A stretch of DNA of 64,000 bases, taken from NCBI RefSeq assembly GCF_030553055.1, contig NZ_CP130713.1:5580001-5644000 (forward strand), in the 5' to 3' direction. The notes beneath the pieces are model-generated. The model was not told the origin of the DNA. It did not search any database and saw only the letters and a list, made by a program, of their open reading frames with translations. Positions within the stretch are counted from its first letter, which is position 1, and each line of letters starts with the position of its first letter. Of this stretch, positions 9,261-19,948 are shown one piece after another. The translations under genes and the position numbers were made by a program. This DNA comes from Streptomyces sp. XD-27. Lineage in GTDB: Bacteria > Actinomycetota > Actinomycetes > Streptomycetales > Streptomycetaceae.

Positions 9261-9809
9261 GTGATCGACCTGGTACAGCTGGCGAACGAGGGGGAAGCTG
9301 AAAACCCCCTCATCCCGCCGATCCCAGAGCTGGTCATCGGCCTGATCGCCTTCGCCATCGTCTTCTTCTTCCTCGCCAAGAAGCTCCTCCCGAACATCAA
9401 CAAGGTTCTGGACGAGCGCCGTGCGGCGATCGAGGGCGGCATGGAGAAGGCCGAGGCCGCACAGGCCGAGGCCCAGCAGGTCCTCGAGGACTACCGCGCC
9501 CAGCTCGCCGAGGCCCGGCACGAGGCCGCGCGCCTGCGCCAGGAGGCGCAGGAGCAGGGTGCCGCGCTCATCGTCGAGATGCGTGCGGAGGGTCAGCGGC
9601 AGCGCGAGGAGATCATCGCCGCCGGCCACGCGCAGATCGAGGCCGACCGCAAGCAGGCCGCGGCGACGCTGCGCCAGGACGTGGGCAAGCTCGCCACCGA
9701 CCTGGCCGGCAAGCTGGTCGGCGAGTCCCTCCAGGACGCCGCCCGGCAGAGCCGCACCATCGACCGTTTCCTCGACGAGCTTGAGGAGAAGGCCGAGGCC
9801 GCCCGATGA
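9261..9809 (+). CDS. atpF: ATP synthase Fo subunit b
   Basis: The peripheral stalk subunit. The 182-residue protein has one transmembrane helix (about 24-45) followed by a long charged coiled coil that reaches up to F1. GTG 9261 is used, with CGAAAGGC just upstream; the open frame extends further 5' but that part overlaps atpE. Its stop overlaps the atpH start (ATGA), so the stalk subunits are translationally coupled. It is a separate gene, not fused to the delta subunit as in mycobacteria. Confidence 0.95.
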   Translation: MIDLVQLANEGEAENPLIPPIPELVIGLIAFAIVFFFLAKKLLPNINKVLDERRAAIEGGMEKAEAAQAEAQQVLEDYRAQLAEARHEAARLRQEAQEQGAALIVEMRAEGQRQREEIIAAGHAQIEADRKQAAATLRQDVGKLATDLAGKLVGESLQDAARQSRTIDRFLDELEEKAEAAR

Positions 9810-10621
9810 ATGGAGCGAGCCGCGAGGCACTGGCCTCCGCACGCGAGCGCTTCGACGCGCTGACGGACAACACCGCCGTCGACGCCGTGAAGCTCGCCGA
9901 GGAGCTGGCCGCCGTCACCGCGCTGCTCGACCGTGAGGTGTCGCTGCGTCGGGTCCTCACCGACCCGGCGCAGGCCGGCGAGGCCAAGGCCGAGCTGGCC
10001 GGGCGCCTGCTCGGCAGCCAGGTGGGCGGCGAGACCGTCGATCTGGTCTCCGGCATGGTCCGGTCCCGCTGGTCGCGCTCGCGCGACCTGGTGGACGCGA
10101 TCGAGGAGCTGGCCGACAGCGCCGACCTCGTCGCGGCCCAGCGGACCGACGCGCTGGACGACGTCGAGGACGAGCTGTTCCGGTTCTCCCGGATCGTCTC
10201 CGGGTCGACCGAGCTGCGCGCCGCGCTGACCGACCGCGTGGCGGGCGACCAGGCCAAGGCCGAGCTGCTGAGCCGCCTGCTGGGTGGCCGGGCCAACCCG
10301 GTGACCGAGCGGCTCGTGGTCCGGCTGGTGGCACACCCGCGGGGACGTAGCCTGGAAGCGGGCCTCACCGCCCTGTCCAAGCTGGCCGCGGAGCGCCGCG
10401 ACCGGATGGTCGCCGTGGTCACCTCCGCGGTGCCGCTCAGCGACCGCCAGAAGCAGCGCCTGGGCGCCGCCCTCGCCAAGCTGTACGGCCGGCAGGTCCA
10501 CCTGAACCTCGACGTGGACCCCGCGGTCCTCGGCGGAGTCGTGGTGCGGATCGGCGACGAGGTCATCAACGGCACCATCGCGGACCGTCTCGAAGAGGCG
10601 AGCCGCCGGATGGCCGGCTGA
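9806..10621 (+). CDS. atpH: ATP synthase F1 subunit delta
   Basis: A 271-residue stator subunit that links the b stalk to the top of the F1 head. The C-terminal ~170 residues correspond to the OSCP/delta domain and end with a typical [25 protein letters not shown] segment. The N-terminal ~90 residues are an extra helical region found in streptomycete delta proteins, making it longer than the ~177-residue enterobacterial form. ATG 9806 overlaps the atpF stop by 4 nt. A 121-bp gap precedes atpA. Confidence 0.94.
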   Translation: MNGASREALASARERFDALTDNTAVDAVKLAEELAAVTALLDREVSLRRVLTDPAQAGEAKAELAGRLLGSQVGGETVDLVSGMVRSRWSRSRDLVDAIEELADSADLVAAQRTDALDDVEDELFRFSRIVSGSTELRAALTDRVAGDQAKAELLSRLLGGRANPVTERLVVRLVAHPRGRSLEAGLTALSKLAAERRDRMVAVVTSAVPLSDRQKQRLGAALAKLYGRQVHLNLDVDPAVLGGVVVRIGDEVINGTIADRLEEASRRMAG

Positions 10622-10742
10622 GTCAAGGCCACCAACTCAACAAGCATGTAAGCGGCCCGAGTTGGGCCGACGCAGTCCTGGGGGAAAGCCCCCAGACCCC
10701 CCAGAAACACTTCGGGCCCAACAAGGAGAGCAGGGAACCCAG

Positions 10743-12314
10743 ATGGCGGAGCTCACGATCCGGCCGGAGGAGATCCGGGACGCGCTGGAGAACTTTGTCC
10801 AGTCGTACAAGCCGGACGCGGCCTCGCGCGAGGAGGTCGGTACGGTCAGCGTTGCCGGCGACGGCATCGCTAAGGTCGAGGGTCTTCCCTCGGCCATGGC
10901 GAACGAACTGCTGAAGTTCGAAGACGGCACGCTCGGTCTCGCCCTCAACCTCGAGGAGCGCGAGATCGGTGCGATCGTCCTCGGCGAGTTCAGCGGCATC
11001 GAGGAGGGCCAGCCGGTGCAGCGCACCGGAGAGGTCCTCTCCGTCGCCGTAGGCGAGGGCTACCTGGGTCGCGTCGTCGACCCGCTCGGCAACCCGATCG
11101 ACGGCCTCGGCGAGATCGAGACCGAAGGTCGCCGCGCGCTCGAGCTGCAGGCGCCGGGCGTTATGGCCCGTAAGTCCGTTCACGAGCCGATGGAGACCGG
11201 CCTCAAGGCCGTCGACTCGATGACCCCGATCGGCCGCGGCCAGCGCCAGCTGATCATCGGTGACCGCCAGACCGGCAAGACCGCCCTGGCGATCGACACG
11301 ATCATCAACCAGCGCGACAACTGGCGCACCGGCGACCCGGAGAAGCAGGTCCGCTGCATCTACGTCGCCATCGGCCAGAAGGGCTCCACCATCGCGGGCG
11401 TGCGCGCCTCGCTGGAGGAGGCCGGCGCCCTGGAGTACACGACGATCGTCGCCGCCCCGGCGTCCGACCCGGCCGGCTTCAAGTACCTCGCCCCCTACAC
11501 CGGCTCGGCCATCGGCCAGCACTGGATGTACCAGGGCAAGCACGTGCTGATCGTCTTCGACGACCTGTCGAAGCAGGCCGACGCCTACCGCGCCGTCTCC
11601 CTGCTGCTGCGCCGCCCGCCGGGCCGTGAGGCCTACCCGGGTGACGTCTTCTACCTGCACTCCCGCCTGCTGGAGCGCTGCGCGAAGCTCTCCGACGAGA
11701 TGGGCAAGGGCTCGATGACCGGTCTGCCGATCGTCGAGACCAAGGCGAACGACGTCTCGGCGTTCATCCCGACCAACGTCATCTCCATCACCGACGGCCA
11801 GTGCTTCCTGGAGTCGGACCTGTTCAACGCGGGCCAGCGGCCGGCGCTGAACGTCGGTATCTCCGTCTCCCGTGTGGGTGGCTCCGCCCAGCACAAGGCC
11901 ATGCGCCAGGTCTCCGGCCGGCTCCGCGTGGACCTCGCCCAGTACCGCGAGCTGGAGGCGTTCGCCGCCTTCGGTTCCGACCTGGACGCGGCCTCGAAGT
12001 CGGCGCTGGAGCGCGGCAAGCGCATGGTCGAGCTGCTCAAGCAGGGCCAGTACGCCCCGTACGCCACCGAGGACCAGGTCGTCTCGATCTGGGCCGGCAC
12101 CACCGGCCGGATGGACGACGTGCCGGTCGAGGACATCCGCCGCTTCGAGCGCGAGCTGCTGGACTACCTGCGCCGGGAGCACCAGGGTCTGATGACGTCG
12201 ATCCGCGAGGGCGCCAAGATGTCGGACGACACGCTCCAGGCGATCGGCGACGCCATCGCCTCGTTCAAGCAGCAGTTCGAGACCTCGGACGGCAAGCTGC
12301 TGGGTGAGGGCTGA
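10743..12314 (+). CDS. atpA: ATP synthase F1 subunit alpha
   Basis: A 523-residue non-catalytic nucleotide-binding subunit of the F1 hexamer. The Walker A motif is GDRQTGKT (173-180), and the downstream conserved segment [13 protein letters not shown] appears here as [15 protein letters not shown]. The chosen ATG 10743 follows AAGGAGAGC by a usual distance and gives the standard N-terminus [11 protein letters not shown]. The frame is open further upstream but that portion is not family-like. It is followed after 2 nt by atpG. Confidence 0.97.
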   Translation: MAELTIRPEEIRDALENFVQSYKPDAASREEVGTVSVAGDGIAKVEGLPSAMANELLKFEDGTLGLALNLEEREIGAIVLGEFSGIEEGQPVQRTGEVLSVAVGEGYLGRVVDPLGNPIDGLGEIETEGRRALELQAPGVMARKSVHEPMETGLKAVDSMTPIGRGQRQLIIGDRQTGKTALAIDTIINQRDNWRTGDPEKQVRCIYVAIGQKGSTIAGVRASLEEAGALEYTTIVAAPASDPAGFKYLAPYTGSAIGQHWMYQGKHVLIVFDDLSKQADAYRAVSLLLRRPPGREAYPGDVFYLHSRLLERCAKLSDEMGKGSMTGLPIVETKANDVSAFIPTNVISITDGQCFLESDLFNAGQRPALNVGISVSRVGGSAQHKAMRQVSGRLRVDLAQYRELEAFAAFGSDLDAASKSALERGKRMVELLKQGQYAPYATEDQVVSIWAGTTGRMDDVPVEDIRRFERELLDYLRREHQGLMTSIREGAKMSDDTLQAIGDAIASFKQQFETSDGKLLGEG

Positions 12315-12316
12315 GC

Positions 12317-14679
<2,363 letters not shown>

Positions 14680-14692
14680 GCCTCGCAGCTCT

Positions 14693-14790
14693 CGGAGAGG
14701 GGCGGCTCGGCCCCGTCGGCGGGGTCCGTCCCCGTCCCTCTCCGTACGCCCGTTATTCTTTGACAGAACACCTGCCATACCCGGCAGGTG
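14693..14790 (+). other. Two hairpins in the atpD-atpC spacer
   Basis: The first has a 9-bp stem CGGAGAGGG/CCCTCTCCG (14693-14701 with 14736-14744) enclosing a GC-rich loop. The second has an 8-bp stem CACCTGCC/GGCAGGTG with a 6-nt loop (14769-14790), ending about 19 nt before the atpC start. They could partially terminate or process the transcript and so set epsilon levels. Function is inferred. Confidence 0.5.
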
Positions 14791-14808
14791 GAGACCCGAG
14801 GAGCCACG

Positions 14809-15186
14809 TTGGCTGCTGAGCTGCACGTCGAGCTGGTCGCGGCGGACCGGAGTGTCTGGTCCGGCGAGGCCACCTTGGTCATCGCGCGCACCACATCGGG
14901 TGACATCGGCGTCATGCCCGGCCACCAGCCGCTGCTCGGTGTGCTGGAGTCCGGCCCGGTGACCATCCGTACGAGCGACGGCGGTACGGTCGTCGCCGCG
15001 GTGCACGGTGGCTTCATCTCGTTCGCGGACGACAAGCTCTCGCTGCTCGCCGAGATCGCGGAGCTGTCCGACGAGATCGATGTCGAGCGCGCGGAGCGGG
15101 CATTGGAGCGAGCCAAGGGCGAGGCGAACGCCGCCGCCGAGCGCCGCGCCGAAGTCCGGCTCCGTGCGGTGGCGGTCGTGCACTGA
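14809..15186 (+). CDS. atpC: ATP synthase F1 subunit epsilon
   Basis: A 125-residue regulatory subunit on the central stalk. The N-terminal beta-sandwich contains the family segment GDIGVMPGHQPLLGVLESG. A short C-terminal helical part rich in E, R and A follows. TTG 14809 is preferred because GAGGAG lies about 6 nt upstream and gives the N-terminus MAAELHVELVA typical of Streptomyces. An in-frame GTG at 14788 sits inside the second spacer hairpin. A TTG start together with the hairpin may keep expression low. Last ATP synthase subunit gene of the operon. Confidence 0.95.
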   Translation: MAAELHVELVAADRSVWSGEATLVIARTTSGDIGVMPGHQPLLGVLESGPVTIRTSDGGTVVAAVHGGFISFADDKLSLLAEIAELSDEIDVERAERALERAKGEANAAAERRAEVRLRAVAVVH

Positions 15187-15208
15187 GCCCGTCACGGACA
15201 GTACAGAT

Positions 15209-15258
15209 CCTCAGCCGCGGATCGCGCTGGAATTCTCCAGGGTGGTCCGCGGCTGAGG
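15209..15258 (+). terminator. Hairpin after atpC
   Basis: A perfect 13-bp stem, CCTCAGCCGCGGA (15209-15221) with its complement at 15246-15258, encloses a nested 5-bp hairpin CTGGA-ATTC-TCCAG. It starts 22 nt after the atpC stop and may terminate or attenuate the ATP synthase transcript before the DUF2550 gene. Confidence 0.7.
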
Positions 15259-15304
15259 CAGTGCAGGTGCGGTTTTTCCGGATGACGCGAGGAGGTCGGT
15301 GAAG

Positions 15305-15754
15305 ATGGTTCTCGCCCTGCTCGTGAGCGGCGTGGTCGTCACGCTGGTTCTGGTGGGACTCTTCGTCTTCGGGCTGCGTCGGAGGCTGATCCAGCGGTCC
15401 GGCGGGACGTTCGACTGCAGTCTGCGGTGGAACGCGCCGGAGGACGGGGCCGAGCCCAGCGGCAAGGGCTGGGTGTACGGCGTGGCGCGCTACAGCGGTG
15501 ACCGGATCGAGTGGTTCCGGGTCTTCTCCTACGCGCCCCGGCCGCGCCGGATCCTGGAGCGTGCCTCCATCGAGGTGCTGGAGCGCCGCGCCCCGCAGGG
15601 CGAGGAGGAACTGGCCCTGCTCTCCGACGCCGTCGTGCTGGCCTGTCTCCACAGCGGTACGCGCCTGGAGCTGGCGATGAGCGAGGACGCGCTGACCGGG
15701 TTCCTGGCCTGGCTGGAGGCGGCGCCGCCCGGCCAGAGAGTGAACGTGGCTTGA
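15305..15754 (+). CDS. DUF2550 family membrane-anchored protein
   Basis: A protein of about 149 residues with one N-terminal transmembrane helix (roughly 3-22), then a basic stretch and a soluble domain of about 110 residues. DUF2550 proteins are routinely found directly after atpC in actinobacteria, which matches this position. Their function is unknown. GGAGG at 15291-15295 suits the ATG at 15305 (9 nt); the GTG two codons earlier at 15299 is possible but only 3 nt from the site. A 14-bp-stem terminator follows. Confidence 0.82.
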   Translation: MVLALLVSGVVVTLVLVGLFVFGLRRRLIQRSGGTFDCSLRWNAPEDGAEPSGKGWVYGVARYSGDRIEWFRVFSYAPRPRRILERASIEVLERRAPQGEEELALLSDAVVLACLHSGTRLELAMSEDALTGFLAWLEAAPPGQRVNVA

Positions 15755-15776
15755 GCGGCCTGCAGAAACGTTGAGA

Positions 15777-15812
15777 GGCCGGGGAGGCGGGGGCGACACC
15801 GCCTCCCCGGCC
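15777..15812. terminator. Terminator between the DUF2550 gene and the convergent chitinase gene
   Basis: A perfect 14-bp stem GGCCGGGGAGGCGG (15777-15790) pairs with 15799-15812 around the 8-nt loop GGGCGACA. It lies between two convergent genes and could act in both directions. Confidence 0.8.
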
Positions 15813-15840
15813 GGTTCATGGCCGGGCTGCCGGGTGGCCT

Positions 15841-15924
15841 GCGCGGTCCGGCGAACGGCCCGTGCGGCCCGGTGAACGGCTAGCGCGGTCCGGCGAACGG
15901 CCCGCGCGGCTCGGTGAACGGCTA
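15841..15924. repeat. 21-bp tandem repeat (four units) ending in the chitinase stop codon
   Basis: Units at 15841, 15862, 15883 and 15904 share the frame GNGCGGNNCGGNGAACGGCYN; units alternate between ending CCC and CTA. The CTA of the last unit (15922-15924) is the TAG stop of the minus-strand chitinase gene. The unit is 7 codons long, so downstream of the stop the chitinase frame would continue as a degenerate heptapeptide repeat with a second TAG. Confidence 0.8.
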
Positions 15925-17541
15925 GCGCAGTCCGCTGTCGATCGCGGTGGCCAGCTCACCCTTGCCGGTGTCACCGCTGAACTCCCAGAAGAACGCGCCG
16001 CCGAGGCCCTGCTGCTTCACGTATTCCATCTTTCCGGCGATGGTGGCCGGGGTGTCGTAGCTCCACCACTGGGTGCCGCAGTGGGCGTACGCCGTTCCGG
16101 CGACCTCCCCGTTGGCGGGGCACCTGCCCTTGAGTTCCTTGTAGTCCTCGATGCCCTGTTCGTACGTGCCGGGCGCGGGGCCGGTGGCCGTGCCGCCGGG
16201 CTCCTTCTGGGTGACCCCGGTCCAGCCGCGTCCGTAGAACCCGATGCCCAGGTTCAGCTTGGCCGACGGTACGCCCTTGCCCTTGAGTTTCCGCACAGCG
16301 GCGTCGGAGTCGAAGCCCTGCTGGGGGATGCCGCTGTAGGAGGTGAGCGGCGAGTGCGGGGCGGTCGGGCCCTGGGCCGCCCAGGCGCCGAAGAAGTCGT
16401 ACGTCATGACGTTGTAGAAGTCGACGTAAGCCGAGGCTCCGGCGTAGTCGGCGGCGTCGATCTTGCCGCCGGCCGAGGCGTCGGCGGTGATGGCCGCGGT
16501 GACCAGCTGCTTCCCGAACGTGGCGCGCATCGCCTGCACCATGTTCCTGAACGCCGCCGGGCCGCTGGTGTCGCAGGACAGGCCACAGGCGTTGGGGTAC
16601 TCCCAGTCCAGGTCGATGCCGTCGAAGAGGCCGGCCCAGCGCGGGTCGTTGACCAGGTCGTAGCAGGACTGGGCGAACGCCGCCGGGTTCTGTGCCGCCT
16701 GACCGAAGCCACCGGACCAGGTCCAGCCGCCGAAGGACCACAGGATCTTGAGGTGCGGGTACTTCGCCTTGAGCTTCTTGAGCTGGTTGAAGTTGCCGCG
16801 CAGCGGCTGGTCCCAGGTGTCGGCGACGCCGTCGACGCTCTGGTCGGCGGTGTACGCCTTGTCGTAGGCCGCGTAGGAGTCACCGATGGCGCACTTGCCG
16901 CCCTGCACGTTGCCGAACGCGTAGTTGATGTGGGTGATCTTGGTGGCCGTGCCGGAGGTGACCAGGTTCTTCACGTGGTAGTTGCGGCCGTAGACGCCCC
17001 ATTCGGTGAAGTAGCCGAGCTTGACCTTGGCGCTGGGGTTCGGGCCCGGCCCGGGATCCGGGTCGCCGGGATCCGGGTCGCCCGGATCGGGATCACCCGG
17101 GGTGGAACTGCCGTCGCAGGCCCCGCCGTTGAACTTACAGCCGGTGGGGCTGCCGCTGCCCGTGCCGTTGAAGCCGAAGGTCACGGAGGCGCCGGGGGCG
17201 AGGGAGCCGTTCCAGCTCTTGTTCCTGGCGGTCCAGTGGGTGCCGGAGCCGGTGACGTCCGCGTCCCAGGCGGAGGTGACCGTGGTGCCGGAGGGGAAGT
17301 CCCACTCGACGGTCCAGCTGCTCAGGGTCGTGGTGCCGGTGTTCTTCACCGTCCACTTGCCTTCGAAGCCGCTGCCCCAGTCGGATGCCTTGGTGTACGT
17401 GGCGGTCGCGGACTCGGCCGCTTGGGAGGGGGCTGCCGAGGCCAGGCCGAGCAGCCCGGCGAGGGGGAGGACGAGTGCGGCCAGGGCCGCGGTGGCTCTG
17501 TGCCGCGCGGGCTTGGTGCGTAGGGAGGTTCCAGATCTCAC
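15922..17541 (-). CDS. Secreted modular chitinase (CBM2 + GH18)
   Basis: A 539-residue extracellular chitinase. A twin-basic N-terminus and hydrophobic core end with a signal-peptidase site near residue 42. A family-2 carbohydrate-binding module (about 45-145) is followed by a Pro/Asp/Gly linker repeated as PGDPD. The C-terminal GH18 barrel contains KILWSFGGWTWSGGF and the catalytic signature DGIDLDWEY, with the acid/base Glu at about 314. It hydrolyses chitin to feed N-acetylglucosamine metabolism. GTG 17541 has AGGAG upstream. The promoter carries the two 12-bp direct repeats typical of chi genes, so induction by chito-oligosaccharides and glucose repression are expected. The 3' end runs into a tandem repeat. 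Confidence 0.93.
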   Translation of the reverse strand: MRSGTSLRTKPARHRATAALAALVLPLAGLLGLASAAPSQAAESATATYTKASDWGSGFEGKWTVKNTGTTTLSSWTVEWDFPSGTTVTSAWDADVTGSGTHWTARNKSWNGSLAPGASVTFGFNGTGSGSPTGCKFNGGACDGSSTPGDPDPGDPDPGDPDPGPGPNPSAKVKLGYFTEWGVYGRNYHVKNLVTSGTATKITHINYAFGNVQGGKCAIGDSYAAYDKAYTADQSVDGVADTWDQPLRGNFNQLKKLKAKYPHLKILWSFGGWTWSGGFGQAAQNPAAFAQSCYDLVNDPRWAGLFDGIDLDWEYPNACGLSCDTSGPAAFRNMVQAMRATFGKQLVTAAITADASAGGKIDAADYAGASAYVDFYNVMTYDFFGAWAAQGPTAPHSPLTSYSGIPQQGFDSDAAVRKLKGKGVPSAKLNLGIGFYGRGWTGVTQKEPGGTATGPAPGTYEQGIEDYKELKGRCPANGEVAGTAYAHCGTQWWSYDTPATIAGKMEYVKQQGLGGAFFWEFSGDTGKGELATAIDSGLR

Positions 17542-17632
17542 GGATGCTCCTCGTACGGGGGAAGGGGAGGTACGGGGGAACCTGCGCCGCCCGGTGAGCG
17601 TGGTGCCGTGGGGAGCTCACCGCAGTGAGGGG

Positions 17633-17674
17633 AGCGTAGAAAGGTCTGGACCAGCGGTCAATAGGTCTGGACCA
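17633..17674 (-). promoter_or_regulatory. chi-type promoter with two 12-bp direct repeats
   Basis: On the minus strand two identical copies of TGGTCCAGACCT (17674-17663 and 17653-17642) lie 21 bp apart. Between them is a -35 box TTGACC (17661-17656), then a 17-bp spacer and a -10 box TACGCT (17638-17633). This is the arrangement known from Streptomyces chitinase genes such as chi63, where the repeats mediate chitin induction and glucose repression. It predicts a 5' leader of about 85 nt. Confidence 0.88.
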
Positions 17675-17697
17675 CCTGGCCGCTGTGGGAGTGCCGG

Positions 17698-17892
17698 ACG
17701 CGCATCGCCGGACGCGGACTCCGGGCGCGGACGCCGGGCGCGCAGGCTGTACGCGTACGCCGGACGCGTACAGCGGACGTGGACGCCGGACGTGGACGCC
17801 GGGCGCGCAGGCTGTACGCGTACGCCGGACGCGTACAGCGGACGTGGACGCCGGACGTGGACGCCGGACGTGGACGCCGGACGTGGACGCCG
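17698..17892. repeat. 13-bp tandem repeat array, 15 units
   Basis: Fifteen contiguous 13-bp units with consensus GACGTGGACGCCG and variants such as GACGCGTACAGCG, TACGCGTACGCCG and GGCGCGCAGGCTG. A five-unit block is repeated with a 65-bp period (17737 and 17802), and the last four units (17841-17892) are identical. The array ends 3 bp before the stop codon of the minus-strand response regulator and runs toward the chitinase promoter. As 13 is not a multiple of 3, no stable protein is encoded. Confidence 0.9.
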
Positions 17893-17895
17893 GGC

Positions 17896-18546
17896 TCAGA
17901 CGCCCAATTCCTGGGCCAGCACCGCCGCCTGCACCCTGCTGCGCAGCTCCAACTTGCCGAGCAGCCTGCTGACATGCGTCTTGACCGTGGCCTCCGCCAT
18001 CGACAGCCGTTCGCCGATCTCCGCGTTGGACAGGCCCTGCCCCAGACAGCCGAGGACCTCCCGCTCCCGGCGGGTGAGCGCGTCCAGGACGGCCGGGTCG
18101 GGGGCGTCCGGGGCGCGTGCCGGCAGCGGCCGGGCGAACTCGGCGATCAGCCGCCGGGTCACGGACGGGGCGATCAGGCCCTCGCCGCGCGCCACCGTTC
18201 GTACCGCGTCGACCAGTTCGGCCGCTTCGCATTCCTTGAGCAGGAACCCGGCGGCCCCCGCCCGCAGCGCCCCGAAGACGTACTCGTCCAGATCGAAGGT
18301 GGTCAGCACGAGGACGTCGGCCAGCCCCTCGCCGACCACCTGGCGGGTGGCCGATACCCCGTCCAGGCGCGGCATCTGCACGTCCATCAGCACCAGGTCG
18401 GGCCGCAGCTCGCGCGCCAGCCGCACCGCCTCCTCGCCGTCGGAGGCCTCGCCGACCACCGCCACACCGTCGGCCGCGCGCAGGATGAGCACCAGCCCGG
18501 CCCGGACCGCGGTCTGGTCCTCGGCGACGAGTACCCGGATCGTCAT
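17896..18546 (-). CDS. NarL/FixJ-type response regulator
   Basis: A 216-residue cytosolic DNA-binding response regulator. The receiver domain (1-~120) has the acidic pair in VAEDQ, the phospho-acceptor Asp55 in LMDVQMP and the conserved Lys in FLLKE. The C-terminal LuxR helix-turn-helix (about 150-210) reads LTRREREVLGCLGQGLSNAEIGERL. ATG 18546 overlaps the histidine kinase stop (ATGA), so the pair is co-translated. Its targets are unknown; the divergent membrane protein gene upstream of the kinase is a candidate. A 13-bp repeat array begins just past its stop. Confidence 0.92.
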   Translation of the reverse strand: MTIRVLVAEDQTAVRAGLVLILRAADGVAVVGEASDGEEAVRLARELRPDLVLMDVQMPRLDGVSATRQVVGEGLADVLVLTTFDLDEYVFGALRAGAAGFLLKECEAAELVDAVRTVARGEGLIAPSVTRRLIAEFARPLPARAPDAPDPAVLDALTRREREVLGCLGQGLSNAEIGERLSMAEATVKTHVSRLLGKLELRSRVQAAVLAQELGV

Positions 18547-19790
18547 GTGCGGTCGTCTCCTTCCTCGACGGGCAGCACGGCCCGTACCTCCCAGATCCTG
18601 CCGTCCGGCCCGGTCACGGGTCCGGCTTCGAACTCCCCGCGCAGCAGCGCCACCCGCTCCCGCATGCCGACGAGACCGGCGCCGGAGCCGGGCGCGCGGG
18701 GGCCCGGGCGGTCCCCGAACCGGGTGGTCACCCGCACCCGCAGCGGGCCGCGGCCGTCCGTGGCGCGGGCCGTCGGCCGGTCCCGCGCGGCATCCCCTTC
18801 GCGGGCCAGCTCCACCAGGACCTCGCCGGGCGCGGCGTGCTTGAGCGCGTTGGTCAGGGCCTCCTGGACGATGCGGTACGCGGCCAGTTCCACCGGGGCG
18901 GGCAGCCTCGCCGATCCTTCCGGCCGCTCGTCCCGCAGCCGGAACCGCAGCCCGCTGGCCTCGCCGGTGGTGCGGGCCTGCCGCAGCAGTGCGTCCAGGC
19001 CGTCGAGGGTGGGGGCGGCGGCCGGTTCGGTGCCGGCGCCCGCGTCCCGCAGCAGTCCGATGAGACGGCGCATCTCGGCCAGGCCCTGCACGCTGTTCTC
19101 CCGGATGACGCCGAGCGCCTCCTGGCTGGCCGCCGGATCCTTGATGGACAGCGCCGCGGTGGAGTGGATGGCGATGGCGGACAGATGGTTGGCGACCATG
19201 TCGTGCAGCTCGCGCGCCATCCTGGCGCGCTCGGCCGTCACCGCCTGGGTGCGGTCCATCTCGGCGAGCAGGGCGGTCTGTTCGGCGCGCAGCCGCGCGG
19301 CGTCGGCGGCCTCGCGGTGATTGCGGACGATCAGGCCGGTGTACGCGGGGGTGGCGGTGACGACGGCCGCGGCGACGCCGATGAGGAGCGCCTCGGGCTC
19401 CCGCAGCAGCGCCAGCGGGACGGCGGCGGCCAGGACGGAGAAGACTTCGGTGGCCCGGGGCAGGAAGCGGGCCGCGACGGGCGGCCCGTACAGCACGGCC
19501 GCGTACAGCAGATCCGTGAACATCGCGACGTTCGCGATCAGGGAACCGGCGCAGAGGTCGATTCCGAAGGCCAGGGACCCGATGGCCAGGCCCGCGCACG
19601 GAGCCGTGCGGCGCAGGAGTTCGGCGCCGGACATGAGGGCCAGCGCGACCAGCGCGAGCCACCCGGGCAGCACGGGGAGTAGCCCGGTGCTGGCCAGCCC
19701 GAGCTTCCACAGCAGCAGGCCGCCGAGCAGCCCGGCGGCGGAGATGAGCACCTCCTCCCGGCTCGGGCGGGGGAGAGGGAGCGGCGGCAT
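18543..19790 (-). CDS. Sensor histidine kinase (HisKA_3 type)
   Basis: A 415-residue kinase paired with the NarL-type regulator. The N-terminal ~150 residues form about five transmembrane helices with little extracellular sequence, suggesting membrane or small-molecule sensing. The dimerisation/phosphorylation motif is ARELHDMVANHLSAI with His196. The ATPase region has a family N-box (EALTNALKHA) and GSGAGLVGMRERV. The ATG at 19790 is preferred over an open extension to 19862, which is poorly hydrophobic and Pro/Arg-rich; a clear ribosome site is not visible for either. Confidence 0.88.
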   Translation of the reverse strand: MPPLPLPRPSREEVLISAAGLLGGLLLWKLGLASTGLLPVLPGWLALVALALMSGAELLRRTAPCAGLAIGSLAFGIDLCAGSLIANVAMFTDLLYAAVLYGPPVAARFLPRATEVFSVLAAAVPLALLREPEALLIGVAAAVVTATPAYTGLIVRNHREAADAARLRAEQTALLAEMDRTQAVTAERARMARELHDMVANHLSAIAIHSTAALSIKDPAASQEALGVIRENSVQGLAEMRRLIGLLRDAGAGTEPAAAPTLDGLDALLRQARTTGEASGLRFRLRDERPEGSARLPAPVELAAYRIVQEALTNALKHAAPGEVLVELAREGDAARDRPTARATDGRGPLRVRVTTRFGDRPGPRAPGSGAGLVGMRERVALLRGEFEAGPVTGPDGRIWEVRAVLPVEEGDDRT

Positions 19791-19948
19791 GGGTCCATCA
19801 CAGCATGGGGGTGGGGCGCGGGCCTCCACTCGGGGGTGGGAGCGGCGCCGGGCGGAGTACATCGAAGGATGCAGTGCGGGTTCGTCAGCGACGACGACGC
19901 GAGGGGCTGGGCGATGCGGGACCGTTGTCGGGAAGGAAGGAGACCACC

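Noticed and set aside
17779..17972. Repeat-containing frames over the 13-bp array
   Set aside because: The 13-bp period shifts frame each unit; apparent 13-residue protein repeats are an artefact.
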